Positions 23,352 to 31,199 of a stretch of 64,000 nt of DNA are shown here, piece by piece. A model generated the notes under the pieces. That model did no database searches. It was not told the origin of the DNA and was given only the letters and a program-made list of their open reading frames with translations. Location of the stretch: the NCBI GenBank assembly GCA_036389675.1, contig DASVWI010000028.1, forward strand, positions 1 to 64,000. The letters run 5' to 3'. How positions within the stretch are numbered: the first letter of the stretch is position 1; the number at the start of each line of letters is the position of its first letter. Both the position numbers and the translations under genes were made by a program. The DNA comes from DASQYE01 sp036389675 (GTDB lineage: Bacteria; Acidobacteriota; Blastocatellia; Pyrinomonadales; Pyrinomonadaceae).

Positions 23352-25475
23352 TTGAAACCTGCACGAAAAATTCGCTTGCTCATCCTGTTGTTCGTCGCGG
23401 CGGCCATGATCGTCGCGGCTCTTCTCTATCTGGCGACGCGAAAGACAGCGCCTCAGCCTCCGCTCTCGTCTCTGAAAACGCTGGCCGGGGCAGCGAGGAC
23501 GAATGACGGGGCACGATTCGTCGACCCCTTCGGCGTGGCAGTCGCCAAAGCGGACGGCAGCGTCTACGTCTCCGACGGCGGCACGGGTCGTATCTGGCAG
23601 ATCGACGCCGTTGGCGGCGCGCGCATAGTTGCCGAAAATCTGGACGTGCCCTCGGCCATCGCGCTTGTGCCCGACGGCTCGCTCGTCGTTGCGGAGACGG
23701 GCTCTCACACCATCACTCGCGTTGACACTAAGAGCGGGCAGAGCCAGTTGATCGCAGGTGTCAGGGGGCGCTCGGGCTTTGCCGACGGCGAAGGCAGCGC
23801 GGCCCTCTTCAATGGGCCAATAGGCGTAGCAGTAGGCCCGGACGGCACGATCTATGTCGCGGACACTTACAATGATCGCATACGCGCCGTGGACACCGGG
23901 CACAAGGTACGCACTCTGGCAGGGGGCGCAGAGCCGGGGATGAGGGATGCGTCAAACGGCGCGGACGCGCGCTTCGACACGCCCTGCGGAATCGCCGTCG
24001 AGCCTTCGGGCACGCTCGTCGTCGCCGATACGGGAAACCATCGCCTGCGTCGCGTCGAGCAGGGAGGCGCTGTGACGACGATTGCCGGAACAGGTGAGCC
24101 CACAGTCTTCGACGGCCCACTCTTTGCCGCATCATTCGACGAGCCCACGGGTGTCGCGGTCGCTGCCGACGGTGCGATCTACGTCGTGGAAGCCGGACAC
24201 TCTGCCCTGCGCGTGTGCCGGTTCGGTATTGTGCCCAACGTGCAGACAGTTGTGGGCCAGCGTGGGAGCGGTCTGGCAGATGGCCCGCTCGAAGATGCGC
24301 GCCTACGCGCTCCGGCAGGCGTAGCGGTCGCGGGCAACGGAACAGTGATCGTTGCGGACACGGGAAACAGGCTCGTGCGCGTGCTGGTGGGCGAGACGAG
24401 GGAACGCGGCACGGCTCTCACACGCGAAGAGGCGCTCGCGCTTTATCCGACCGCGGCCCAGCTGCGTAACAGCGGCGCTCCCCCGCGCTGGCCCTACGAC
24501 CCGCCAGACCGCGCGCGAGAGATTGCCGCTACCTTCGGAGAGATACGCGGCGAGCTGACGGCGACCAACAAGGAAGCATACTTTCACAACGGGCTGGACA
24601 TCCCGGGCGCGTACGGCGAGACGGCCCGCGCCGTGCGGGAAGAGCGAATCCTGCGGCCTCTCTCGGTCGAAGACGTTGGGACATCGCGCGAGCGCATAGG
24701 CTTTCCGCAACTTGGCTATATACACCTGCGCGTCGGTCGTGACATCGGAGACAAGGTCTTCAATGATGGCCGCTTCACTTTAAGACGCGACGGCGCGGGG
24801 CGCGTGACGGGCGTGCGCGTGCGCCGGGGCGAGCGCTTCGCAGCCGGTGACGCCATCGGCACGCTCAACAATCAATACCACGTACACCTGATCGCCGGGC
24901 CGACGGGAGGCGAGCTCAACGCACTGGCGGCCCTCGAATTGCCCGGCGTGAAAGATACTGTCGCGCCCGTGATTGAGAAAGAGGGCGTTCGTCTTTTTGA
25001 TCGCGGGTGGCGTGAGCTGCGCGTCGCCTCTGCCGGAAACGGCAAGGGGGAAAAAGGCAGCGCCGAGCGCATCCCGGTTGACGGCGACGTGCGTATCGTC
25101 GTCCGCGCCTACGATCAGATGGATGGAAATGCCGCGCGGCGACGATTGGGCCTGTATCGTCTGGGCTACCAGATTCTGAACGTAGACGGCTCTCCCGCGC
25201 CGCAGTTCGATCAGCCCCTGATGAATATCTCGTTTGAGACGCTGCCCCTCGACAGAGGCAGCGCTTCCATCGCCTATGCGGAAGGCAGCAAGTCGGGTGC
25301 GACCGGAGAAACAATCTTCGCCTACATCGTCACCAACGTAATACGCGATCACCAGTCCTCGGAAGACTTCTGGCACGCTTCATCGCTGCCTGCGGGCGAC
25401 TACACCCTGCGCGTCTTCGCCGAAGACTTCTTCGGCAACCGCACCACGCACGACATACCAGTAAGAAGAAAATGA
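23352..25475 (+). CDS. NHL beta-propeller fused to M23-type peptidase
   Basis: A 707-residue protein with an N-terminal membrane anchor or signal (IRLLILLFVAAAMIVAALLY). Residues ~40-345 contain about six NHL repeats (for example PIGVAVGPDGTIYVADTYND and GIAVEPSGTLVVADTGNHRL), forming a propeller that commonly binds glycans or proteins. Residues ~395-530 resemble an M23 (LytM) metallopeptidase: HNGLD at 412-416 fits the HxxxD zinc motif and HVH at 510-512 fits HxH. The remaining 170 residues look like a beta-rich C-terminal domain. By inference it binds and cleaves peptidoglycan or other envelope substrates. The start is TTG, with no clear ribosome site. It is divergent from the UPF0182 gene. 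The motif spacing of about 98 residues is slightly longer than usual. Confidence 0.8.
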   Translation: MKPARKIRLLILLFVAAAMIVAALLYLATRKTAPQPPLSSLKTLAGAARTNDGARFVDPFGVAVAKADGSVYVSDGGTGRIWQIDAVGGARIVAENLDVPSAIALVPDGSLVVAETGSHTITRVDTKSGQSQLIAGVRGRSGFADGEGSAALFNGPIGVAVGPDGTIYVADTYNDRIRAVDTGHKVRTLAGGAEPGMRDASNGADARFDTPCGIAVEPSGTLVVADTGNHRLRRVEQGGAVTTIAGTGEPTVFDGPLFAASFDEPTGVAVAADGAIYVVEAGHSALRVCRFGIVPNVQTVVGQRGSGLADGPLEDARLRAPAGVAVAGNGTVIVADTGNRLVRVLVGETRERGTALTREEALALYPTAAQLRNSGAPPRWPYDPPDRAREIAATFGEIRGELTATNKEAYFHNGLDIPGAYGETARAVREERILRPLSVEDVGTSRERIGFPQLGYIHLRVGRDIGDKVFNDGRFTLRRDGAGRVTGVRVRRGERFAAGDAIGTLNNQYHVHLIAGPTGGELNALAALELPGVKDTVAPVIEKEGVRLFDRGWRELRVASAGNGKGEKGSAERIPVDGDVRIVVRAYDQMDGNAARRRLGLYRLGYQILNVDGSPAPQFDQPLMNISFETLPLDRGSASIAYAEGSKSGATGETIFAYIVTNVIRDHQSSEDFWHASSLPAGDYTLRVFAEDFFGNRTTHDIPVRRK

Positions 25476-25552
25476 ACAGGGACGGACAGAGAGGATAAAG
25501 AAAATGCTATAAGGCATGCATGCCTTCTGCTTTTTATCCTGACCATCCCTGT
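25476..25552. repeat. Inverted-repeat family B, copy 2
   Basis: Starts on the base after the NHL/M23 stop codon with ACAGGGACGGACAGAGAGGA and ends with ATCCTGACCATCCCTGT. The centre carries GGCATGCATGCC. It lies between convergent genes. Confidence 0.88.
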
Positions 25553-25568
25553 CAATTGCTTTCCACCC

Positions 25569-26843
25569 TCATTCGTAACGCAGGCACTCGATCGGGTCCA
25601 GCCGCGAGGCTTTGCGGGCGGGCCAGACGCCGAAGATCAGGCCGACGCCGATGGAGACGGTCAGACCAGTGACGACGGCCCAAGTGGGAATGGTCGCCGG
25701 CAGTGAAGGGACGAGAAGGATGATGAGTTGGCTTACGCCGATGGCGAGCAGGACGCCGAGGACGCCGCCGAGGAAGGTCAGCGTCATGGCCTCGAAGAGG
25801 AACTGGTTGACGATGTCGCGGCGGCGCGCGCCGATGGCTTTGCGTATGCCTATCTCCTGCGTGCGCTCGGTCACGGAGACGAGCATGATATTCATCACGC
25901 CTATGCCGCCGACCAGTAGTCCGAGGCTTGAGATGGCGATAGCGATCAAGCCGACCATCGCCGTGATGCTGTCAAACTGCTCTATGAATTTGTCGGCGGT
26001 CTTAATATCGAAATTGTCCGGCTCGTTGAAGCCAACGTTTCGGCGGCGGCGCAGGATGTCCTCTGACTGTTCGAGCGCCTCGCGCAGTTGACCGCTGCGA
26101 CCGCGAATCACGAAGAGAATATAGCCGCGCGCGGGCGCAATCTTCTGCGCCGTGCGGAAGGGAATGTAGACGGCGTTGTCCTCGTCGTTCTCGCCGAAGA
26201 AGCCCGCCTTTCTTTTCTCAAGGACGCCCACGATCTCGAAAGAGTAGCCGCCCATCTTCACTTCCGTCCCGGCGATATTGCTGGACTGGCCGGGAAAGAG
26301 CGCCTCGGCTGCGTTGACGCCGATGACCATCACATTGCGCCGCTGCTGGTCGTCCGCTTCGGTGATGAATCTCCCTTCGCTGAGGACGATGTTGGTGATG
26401 TCGGCGTAGTTCGGCGTGACGCCCTGCGTATTGCCCCAGCGATAGTTCTGGCCCTGATACTTGATGTTGTCGTCGAAGGGGCCGCCCGAGTAGCCGACGT
26501 TGGGCGCGACCATGGAGATGTCTTCAACCGCCGGAGCGCCCGCGCGAATCGCCTCGGCATCGCCGGGGACGAACGGCTTGCGGCTGCGCTCCGCTCGATT
26601 GTCGGTCACGCGCGGGCCGGTCGAAAGATGAAAGGCGTAGATATTATTGGTTCCATACTCCTCAATCATCTTGACGATATTCTGCCGCAGGCCCGTCAGG
26701 ATAGAGGCGATGGTGATGGCCGTCATCACGCCGATGACGATGCCGAGCACGGTCAGGAAGCTGCGAAACTTGTGCGAGCGCACGCTCGAAAACGCCATCG
26801 CCAGCGTCTCAACAGGAACAAACCCTGGTATCCTCAAACGCAT
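25569..26843 (-). CDS. MacB/FtsX-type ABC transporter permease
   Basis: A 424-residue permease with the MacB layout: an N-terminal helix (FRSFLTVLGIVIGVMTAITI), a long periplasmic MacB_PCD domain, then three helices of the FtsX domain near the C-terminus. The FtsX domain includes the signature VSVTERTQEIGIRKAIGARR. Such permeases drive shape changes in periplasmic partners or export macrolides, lipoproteins or peptides, powered by a separate or fused ATPase. No ATPase is fused or encoded nearby. It lies 5 nt downstream of a second permease of the same type, so the two probably form a heterodimer. Confidence 0.92.
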   Translation of the reverse strand: MRLRIPGFVPVETLAMAFSSVRSHKFRSFLTVLGIVIGVMTAITIASILTGLRQNIVKMIEEYGTNNIYAFHLSTGPRVTDNRAERSRKPFVPGDAEAIRAGAPAVEDISMVAPNVGYSGGPFDDNIKYQGQNYRWGNTQGVTPNYADITNIVLSEGRFITEADDQQRRNVMVIGVNAAEALFPGQSSNIAGTEVKMGGYSFEIVGVLEKRKAGFFGENDEDNAVYIPFRTAQKIAPARGYILFVIRGRSGQLREALEQSEDILRRRRNVGFNEPDNFDIKTADKFIEQFDSITAMVGLIAIAISSLGLLVGGIGVMNIMLVSVTERTQEIGIRKAIGARRRDIVNQFLFEAMTLTFLGGVLGVLLAIGVSQLIILLVPSLPATIPTWAVVTGLTVSIGVGLIFGVWPARKASRLDPIECLRYE

Positions 26844-26848
26844 ACTTC

Positions 26849-28096
26849 TTAACTCTTGGTCAAAGCGATGATCGGGTCGAGACGCGCGGCTTTGAAGGCC
26901 GGATAGATTCCGGCGATGATGCCGATCACGCTGGAGAAAAAGATCGCCAGAAAAATATAGGTGACGGTGATGGTCATCGTAATCTCTGCCAGCACCGTGA
27001 TGAGCCAGCAGACGCCTGCGGCCAAAAGTAGCCCCAATACCCCGCCCAGCGCGCAGAGCATCGCCGACTCGATCAAAAACTGCATCAGTATCTGCTTTTT
27101 CGTCGCGCCGATGGCCTTGCGCAGGCCCACCTCAAACGTGCGCTCGGTGACGGAGACCAGCATGATATTCATCACGACGATGCCGCCGACGACGAGCGTG
27201 ATGAAGGTGATGGGAATGACGACCATCGCTATGCTGCCTGTAAACTGGTCTACCTCCTTGTTCAAGTCCTCGACGTTGACGAGGCCGAAGTCGTCCTCAT
27301 CGTTGCCCTTGAGCTTGTGCTTGTTTCGCAGGGCCATGCGCGCGTCTTCTATCGTCGCCTGAAAAGTTTCGCGCTCCTCTCCCTTGCCGTGAATCTGTAT
27401 GCCGTCGCGCCCGCGACCGAAGATTTGCAGGTGCGTCGTGATGGGAATATATAGATGACGGTCGAAGGAATCGCCGAAGAACGAGCCGCGCTTCTCCTCC
27501 ACGCCGACGACCATCATCGGCAGCCCGCGCACCTTGATCGTCTTGCCTATGGCATCCGTGTTCGGGAAAAACTTGTCCTTGATATCACCGCCCAGTACGC
27601 AGACCAGCGCCGAGCGCTGCACCTCGTCGTTGGATATGAACCTGCCCTCGGCGATGTCCTTGTCTTCGATCTCAAGCATGTTGGCGGTCGAGCCGAAGAC
27701 GAGCGCGCTCGGAAAGTCTATGCCGTTCTGGCTGAGGTCTGTCTGGCCGCCCTGTTGCGCGCCGACCTCCGTGCATGACAGGCAATGTTCCCTGACCCAC
27801 TCGTAATCTTCCCACTCCAGACGCCGGTTGCGACGGTTGCGCCGCTCGAACTCTTCATCGCTGAGTCTGCCGTGAAAGACCATCCGGGCGATCATGAAGT
27901 GGTTCGTGCCGAGCACCTTCGAGACTTTATCGACCACGTAGGTGTTCAAGCCGCTGATGGCAGCGCCGACCACGACCACCGACGCCACGCCGATGATAAT
28001 CCCGATCAACGTCAGAAAGGCCCGCAGCTTGTGGGAAAAGATCGCCTGTAGGGCGATGCGCGTGGCGTCTAAGTAGAATGAATAAACAGTTCTCAT
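26849..28096 (-). CDS. MacB/FtsX-type ABC transporter permease (partner)
   Basis: A permease of about 415 residues, paralogous to the one downstream (LRAFLTLIGIIIGVASVVVV at the N-terminus, VSVTERTFEVGLRKAIGATK in the FtsX domain). The periplasmic part includes CLSCTEVGAQQGG, a Cys pair that could form a disulfide. ATG 28096 is chosen; a TTG three codons upstream (28105) is possible, and neither has a strong ribosome site. The first of a two-gene operon; the ATPase partner must be encoded elsewhere. Confidence 0.92.
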   Translation of the reverse strand: MRTVYSFYLDATRIALQAIFSHKLRAFLTLIGIIIGVASVVVVGAAISGLNTYVVDKVSKVLGTNHFMIARMVFHGRLSDEEFERRNRRNRRLEWEDYEWVREHCLSCTEVGAQQGGQTDLSQNGIDFPSALVFGSTANMLEIEDKDIAEGRFISNDEVQRSALVCVLGGDIKDKFFPNTDAIGKTIKVRGLPMMVVGVEEKRGSFFGDSFDRHLYIPITTHLQIFGRGRDGIQIHGKGEERETFQATIEDARMALRNKHKLKGNDEDDFGLVNVEDLNKEVDQFTGSIAMVVIPITFITLVVGGIVVMNIMLVSVTERTFEVGLRKAIGATKKQILMQFLIESAMLCALGGVLGLLLAAGVCWLITVLAEITMTITVTYIFLAIFFSSVIGIIAGIYPAFKAARLDPIIALTKS

Positions 28097-28282
28097 TTTT
28101 GGCAACCGGCGGCGTGAAAAAGCTGGTCGCAGAGGTGTACGACGAAATGGGAGTCAAGGTTTACAAATAATTGGATTCGGCGGGGAGCAGGCCCGCGGCG
28201 TCTGCGAAAGGGGATGAAGGCCGCGTTATCGAAGCCACTGTCGGGACAAACGGGCTGCTGTTTCCTGAGAACCCGCCGCCAG

Positions 28283-29164
28283 CTAATAATTCCTTTCGTT
28301 CAATCCAGACAGTGTGCCGAGGGCGCTTCCCGTACTCTCATATCTGCGTTTCGCAGGATTCCAGACCAGCACGCTATTAAACTCCCTGGTAAACCCTCTG
28401 GTTATCTTTTCGCAGCTCTCGTCGTCAGGTTCTTTGACCAGCCTGATCTTGACGGAGATGTTGAAGTGGCCGCCGCGGCTTGCTCTCAAGACGTTGATGG
28501 TCGGGGTCTGGGTGGACTTGTTGCCGCAGTAATTGAGGTTGAGCAGGGTGGGCAGCTCGAAGATTGTTCTGAGCCGGTTGCCCTCCGTACCCACCAGAGT
28601 CAGGCTCAGGTAGCCCTGGCTGGAGTTATGATGATAGTTAGTAATCATCACGGCGTCCGCCTGCGAGCTTATGTGAAGCAAGGGCTGTTCTTCCCGTATG
28701 CCTGAGAACCTGTCGGCCTTGATGTCCGCCGCGTCCAGCAATCTGACAGCGGGTTCAAGCTCGAAGAGGGCCAGCACTGCGAGTTCTCCCCAGGTGAATT
28801 GTTCACCGGCACTCTCGGCATGAACGAGCAGGAGCAGACGCCTTCTGCCGCCCGACTGAAGAAAGAGACGCTCGACGCTGCTGATCTGCATCTCCGCGTG
28901 GTAGACCCTGTTTCTGTAATCACCGTACAGATGATTGAGCGGGACGGACTGATGCGCCGAGGCAGCAGCGCCCCCGGCGGCCTCCATCTCGGCATCAGGG
29001 AATATCTGTTTCAGCAGGTCGAAATAGGTCTTGCTCGCCTCGCTGTGCAAAGGCTCTCTGTAATTATCCACAGGGGCGACCTGTGCCCGGGATACGTCGG
29101 CATGGACGAGCGCCAATACGCACCATAATGAGAGGCAAAGGGCGATAAAGGGTTTTCTTCGCAT
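28283..29164 (-). CDS. Secreted protein of unknown function
   Basis: A 293-residue protein with a clear signal peptide (MRRKPFIALCLSLWCVLALV then HADVSRAQ). The mature part mixes beta-like strands with SSVERLFLQSGGRRRLLLLV and a C-terminal FNSVLVWNPAKRRYES segment; one Cys pair (C-x~40-C) may form a disulfide in the periplasm. I recognise no domain. It is about 70 nt downstream of the 608-residue membrane protein on the same strand, so the two may be co-expressed. The 177 bp upstream of the permease start, between 28106 and 28282, hold nothing recognisable. Confidence 0.75.
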   Translation of the reverse strand: MRRKPFIALCLSLWCVLALVHADVSRAQVAPVDNYREPLHSEASKTYFDLLKQIFPDAEMEAAGGAAASAHQSVPLNHLYGDYRNRVYHAEMQISSVERLFLQSGGRRRLLLLVHAESAGEQFTWGELAVLALFELEPAVRLLDAADIKADRFSGIREEQPLLHISSQADAVMITNYHHNSSQGYLSLTLVGTEGNRLRTIFELPTLLNLNYCGNKSTQTPTINVLRASRGGHFNISVKIRLVKEPDDESCEKITRGFTREFNSVLVWNPAKRRYESTGSALGTLSGLNERNY

Positions 29165-29233
29165 TCTCTCTCCGTCAATCGAACAGCGGATGCTTCGATC
29201 AGTCTGGTTTTCAAACGCTTCTGGATGGCAAGC

Positions 29234-31060
29234 TTAAAGCCTTGGCCTGAGACGGTAAACGATAAAATCTCCTGTGCGTTGGCCCGCGTCGCGCTCGTAC
29301 CAGCGGTCGAGGTTTGTAAAATCAAGCTGCTGCCAGACGGGCAGGACAACGTAAGTGAGCGGCAGACGTGCGGCCCGCTCCTTGTTGAAAGAGGCGGCGA
29401 ATTCCCTGTAGGCGCGCAACTCCGACTCGATCTCGGCGGGCGTCATGGGTCGCCACCCGACGTTCCATGCCGGGTCGCTGTGCCCCCATCCGACAAGGGC
29501 GTTGATGAAATATCGCTTGTGCGGATCGAGCTTTTCAAGAGCCCGCTCGTCGCCGTCCGCGTAATCAACCCCAGTGAAGTACAGGTGCTGGTAGATACGC
29601 TGCTTGTGCTCAAACGAGTCAGCCCCCGAAAAGACCTGAAGATGCGGAGCCCAGAGCACGGCCAGCGGCGCATCCGTAGGGAGGCTGTCGGCCAGCATCA
29701 GGTCTGTCGAGAGAGCTAAAGGGTGCGGCGCGCCATCTGCGCGTGCAAGCTCTGCGAGTCGTAAGGCGACGCCGCGCGTTTTATCCATCGCCACGTTGAC
29801 GGGAACGTATCTTCGCGTCGCGACGACGGCCTCAACCAGACCCCAGCCGAAAGCGGCGAGCGCAATCCACCAGAGAGCTTGAGCGGGAAAGCGCCGCGCA
29901 ACACCAGTACGGCTTCGCCACATGAGCGTAGCCAGCAGGATGAGCGCGACGAGCGCGACGTGCTTGGCGATGAACAGGTCATAGTGAAGCGGCTGCAAGG
30001 AGTGGCCCGAGAGTATCTGCTGGTTGAAAACGACCAGCGGGACGAGCGCAAACGAGGCCGCAAAGACCGAGACGTGATTGCCGCGCTTGATGAGCCCGCG
30101 ACGGCGCGCCCACGCGAGCGCGGCTATCACTGCGAGACCCAGAATCTCAGACCAGTGAAACAGGTCTGGCCTGCGCGAGAGTGCCAGCAACTGTATCGCG
30201 TCCATAGAGGGAGCGCGATTGCGTAAGAGGACGTGGTAAGGGATGAAGGCGAGGGAACTCGCCGCGAGTATCAAACCTGCTCGACCGGCATCCCGCCGCC
30301 AGCCATCAGGCCGCGAGGCGACGAGGAGTAGCAACAGGCACGCGAGCCAGGCGAGGGCAGCAGTCCAGAGGTAGAAGTAGGAGAAAAGCAGCAGCGCGAA
30401 GATCAGACAAGCGCATCCGCCCGACAGAGCCGCGTCCCTTGCGGCGCGACCCCGCAGCGTGCGCCAGACGAAGGCGCAGAAGAGGAAGAAGAAGGGAAAC
30501 GCCAGCGCGGGTTGAAACCGCCGCAGGAATGGAAGGAAGCTGAAAGCATAGGTTGTGTCCATCCCTCGCAGGCTCTGCCAGGTGACATACACAGGCCCGA
30601 ACGTGCCGAGGCACAGCACCACTAAAACGGCTGTCGCCGCCACACGCTCATCATTCGTCAAAAGGGTCATCAGCCAGAAGATAGCCATGGACGAAGCCAG
30701 CGCTATGACGGGCATGAGCAGTATGAAGACGGTCTGGGCGGACAGACCGAAGAGGCTCGCTAAGCGGGCCAGCGCAAAGGGCTGTATGAATTGTATCGAG
30801 AACAGTGATTCGTGTTGTCGTAAGCCGGGCTCGTCGTCGCGGCCCGTGTAAGGGTCATTGCGCCTCGGGCGTCCGTCAATCAGCGCCGCCAGATACGCCG
30901 AGTAGGCCACTTCGTCCGAATCAATATGCGCGTATGAGCCCTGCCACTCTCTGCCACGCGCCAGCCACAAATCAAATTGCGGATAGAGGGCCACCAGCAT
31001 GACCGCGACCGCGGCCAATAGGCCGAGCTTCCAACGGACGCTCTGGTGCTGGTTCTGCAA
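29234..31060 (-). CDS. Multi-pass membrane protein, GT-C-like
   Basis: A 608-residue protein with about 11-12 hydrophobic helices and a soluble C-terminal region of about 180 residues. The first extracytoplasmic loop contains AHIDSDEVAYSAYLAALIDG, where the DSDE acidic cluster resembles the catalytic loop of GT-C glycosyltransferases that use polyprenyl-phosphate sugars. That fits the fold class but is not proof. Start is TTG. It follows the UPF0104-FtsX gene on the same strand with a family B repeat in between. The neighbourhood is rich in envelope genes. Confidence 0.7.
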   Translation of the reverse strand: MQNQHQSVRWKLGLLAAVAVMLVALYPQFDLWLARGREWQGSYAHIDSDEVAYSAYLAALIDGRPRRNDPYTGRDDEPGLRQHESLFSIQFIQPFALARLASLFGLSAQTVFILLMPVIALASSMAIFWLMTLLTNDERVAATAVLVVLCLGTFGPVYVTWQSLRGMDTTYAFSFLPFLRRFQPALAFPFFFLFCAFVWRTLRGRAARDAALSGGCACLIFALLLFSYFYLWTAALAWLACLLLLLVASRPDGWRRDAGRAGLILAASSLAFIPYHVLLRNRAPSMDAIQLLALSRRPDLFHWSEILGLAVIAALAWARRRGLIKRGNHVSVFAASFALVPLVVFNQQILSGHSLQPLHYDLFIAKHVALVALILLATLMWRSRTGVARRFPAQALWWIALAAFGWGLVEAVVATRRYVPVNVAMDKTRGVALRLAELARADGAPHPLALSTDLMLADSLPTDAPLAVLWAPHLQVFSGADSFEHKQRIYQHLYFTGVDYADGDERALEKLDPHKRYFINALVGWGHSDPAWNVGWRPMTPAEIESELRAYREFAASFNKERAARLPLTYVVLPVWQQLDFTNLDRWYERDAGQRTGDFIVYRLRPRL

Positions 31061-31092
31061 CTAAATTTTCTGGAATGCCGGGAAAAGAATTA

Positions 31093-31184
31093 ACAGGGAT
31101 GGACAGAGAGGATCAGGATAAATACAGAAAGCATGGCTGCGTGAAGCTTTCACCTCCTGATCCTGACCGTCTCTGTCCATCCCC
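31093..31184. repeat. Inverted-repeat family B, copy 3
   Basis: Starts ACAGGGATGGACAGAGAGGA and ends GACCGTCTCTGTCCATCCC, with an inner AAAGCATGG/CCTCC region. It sits 15 nt beyond the stop codon of the minus-strand fusion gene and 32 nt upstream of the next start. Confidence 0.88.
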
Positions 31185-31199
31185 GGCAGTTTTCTTCGC

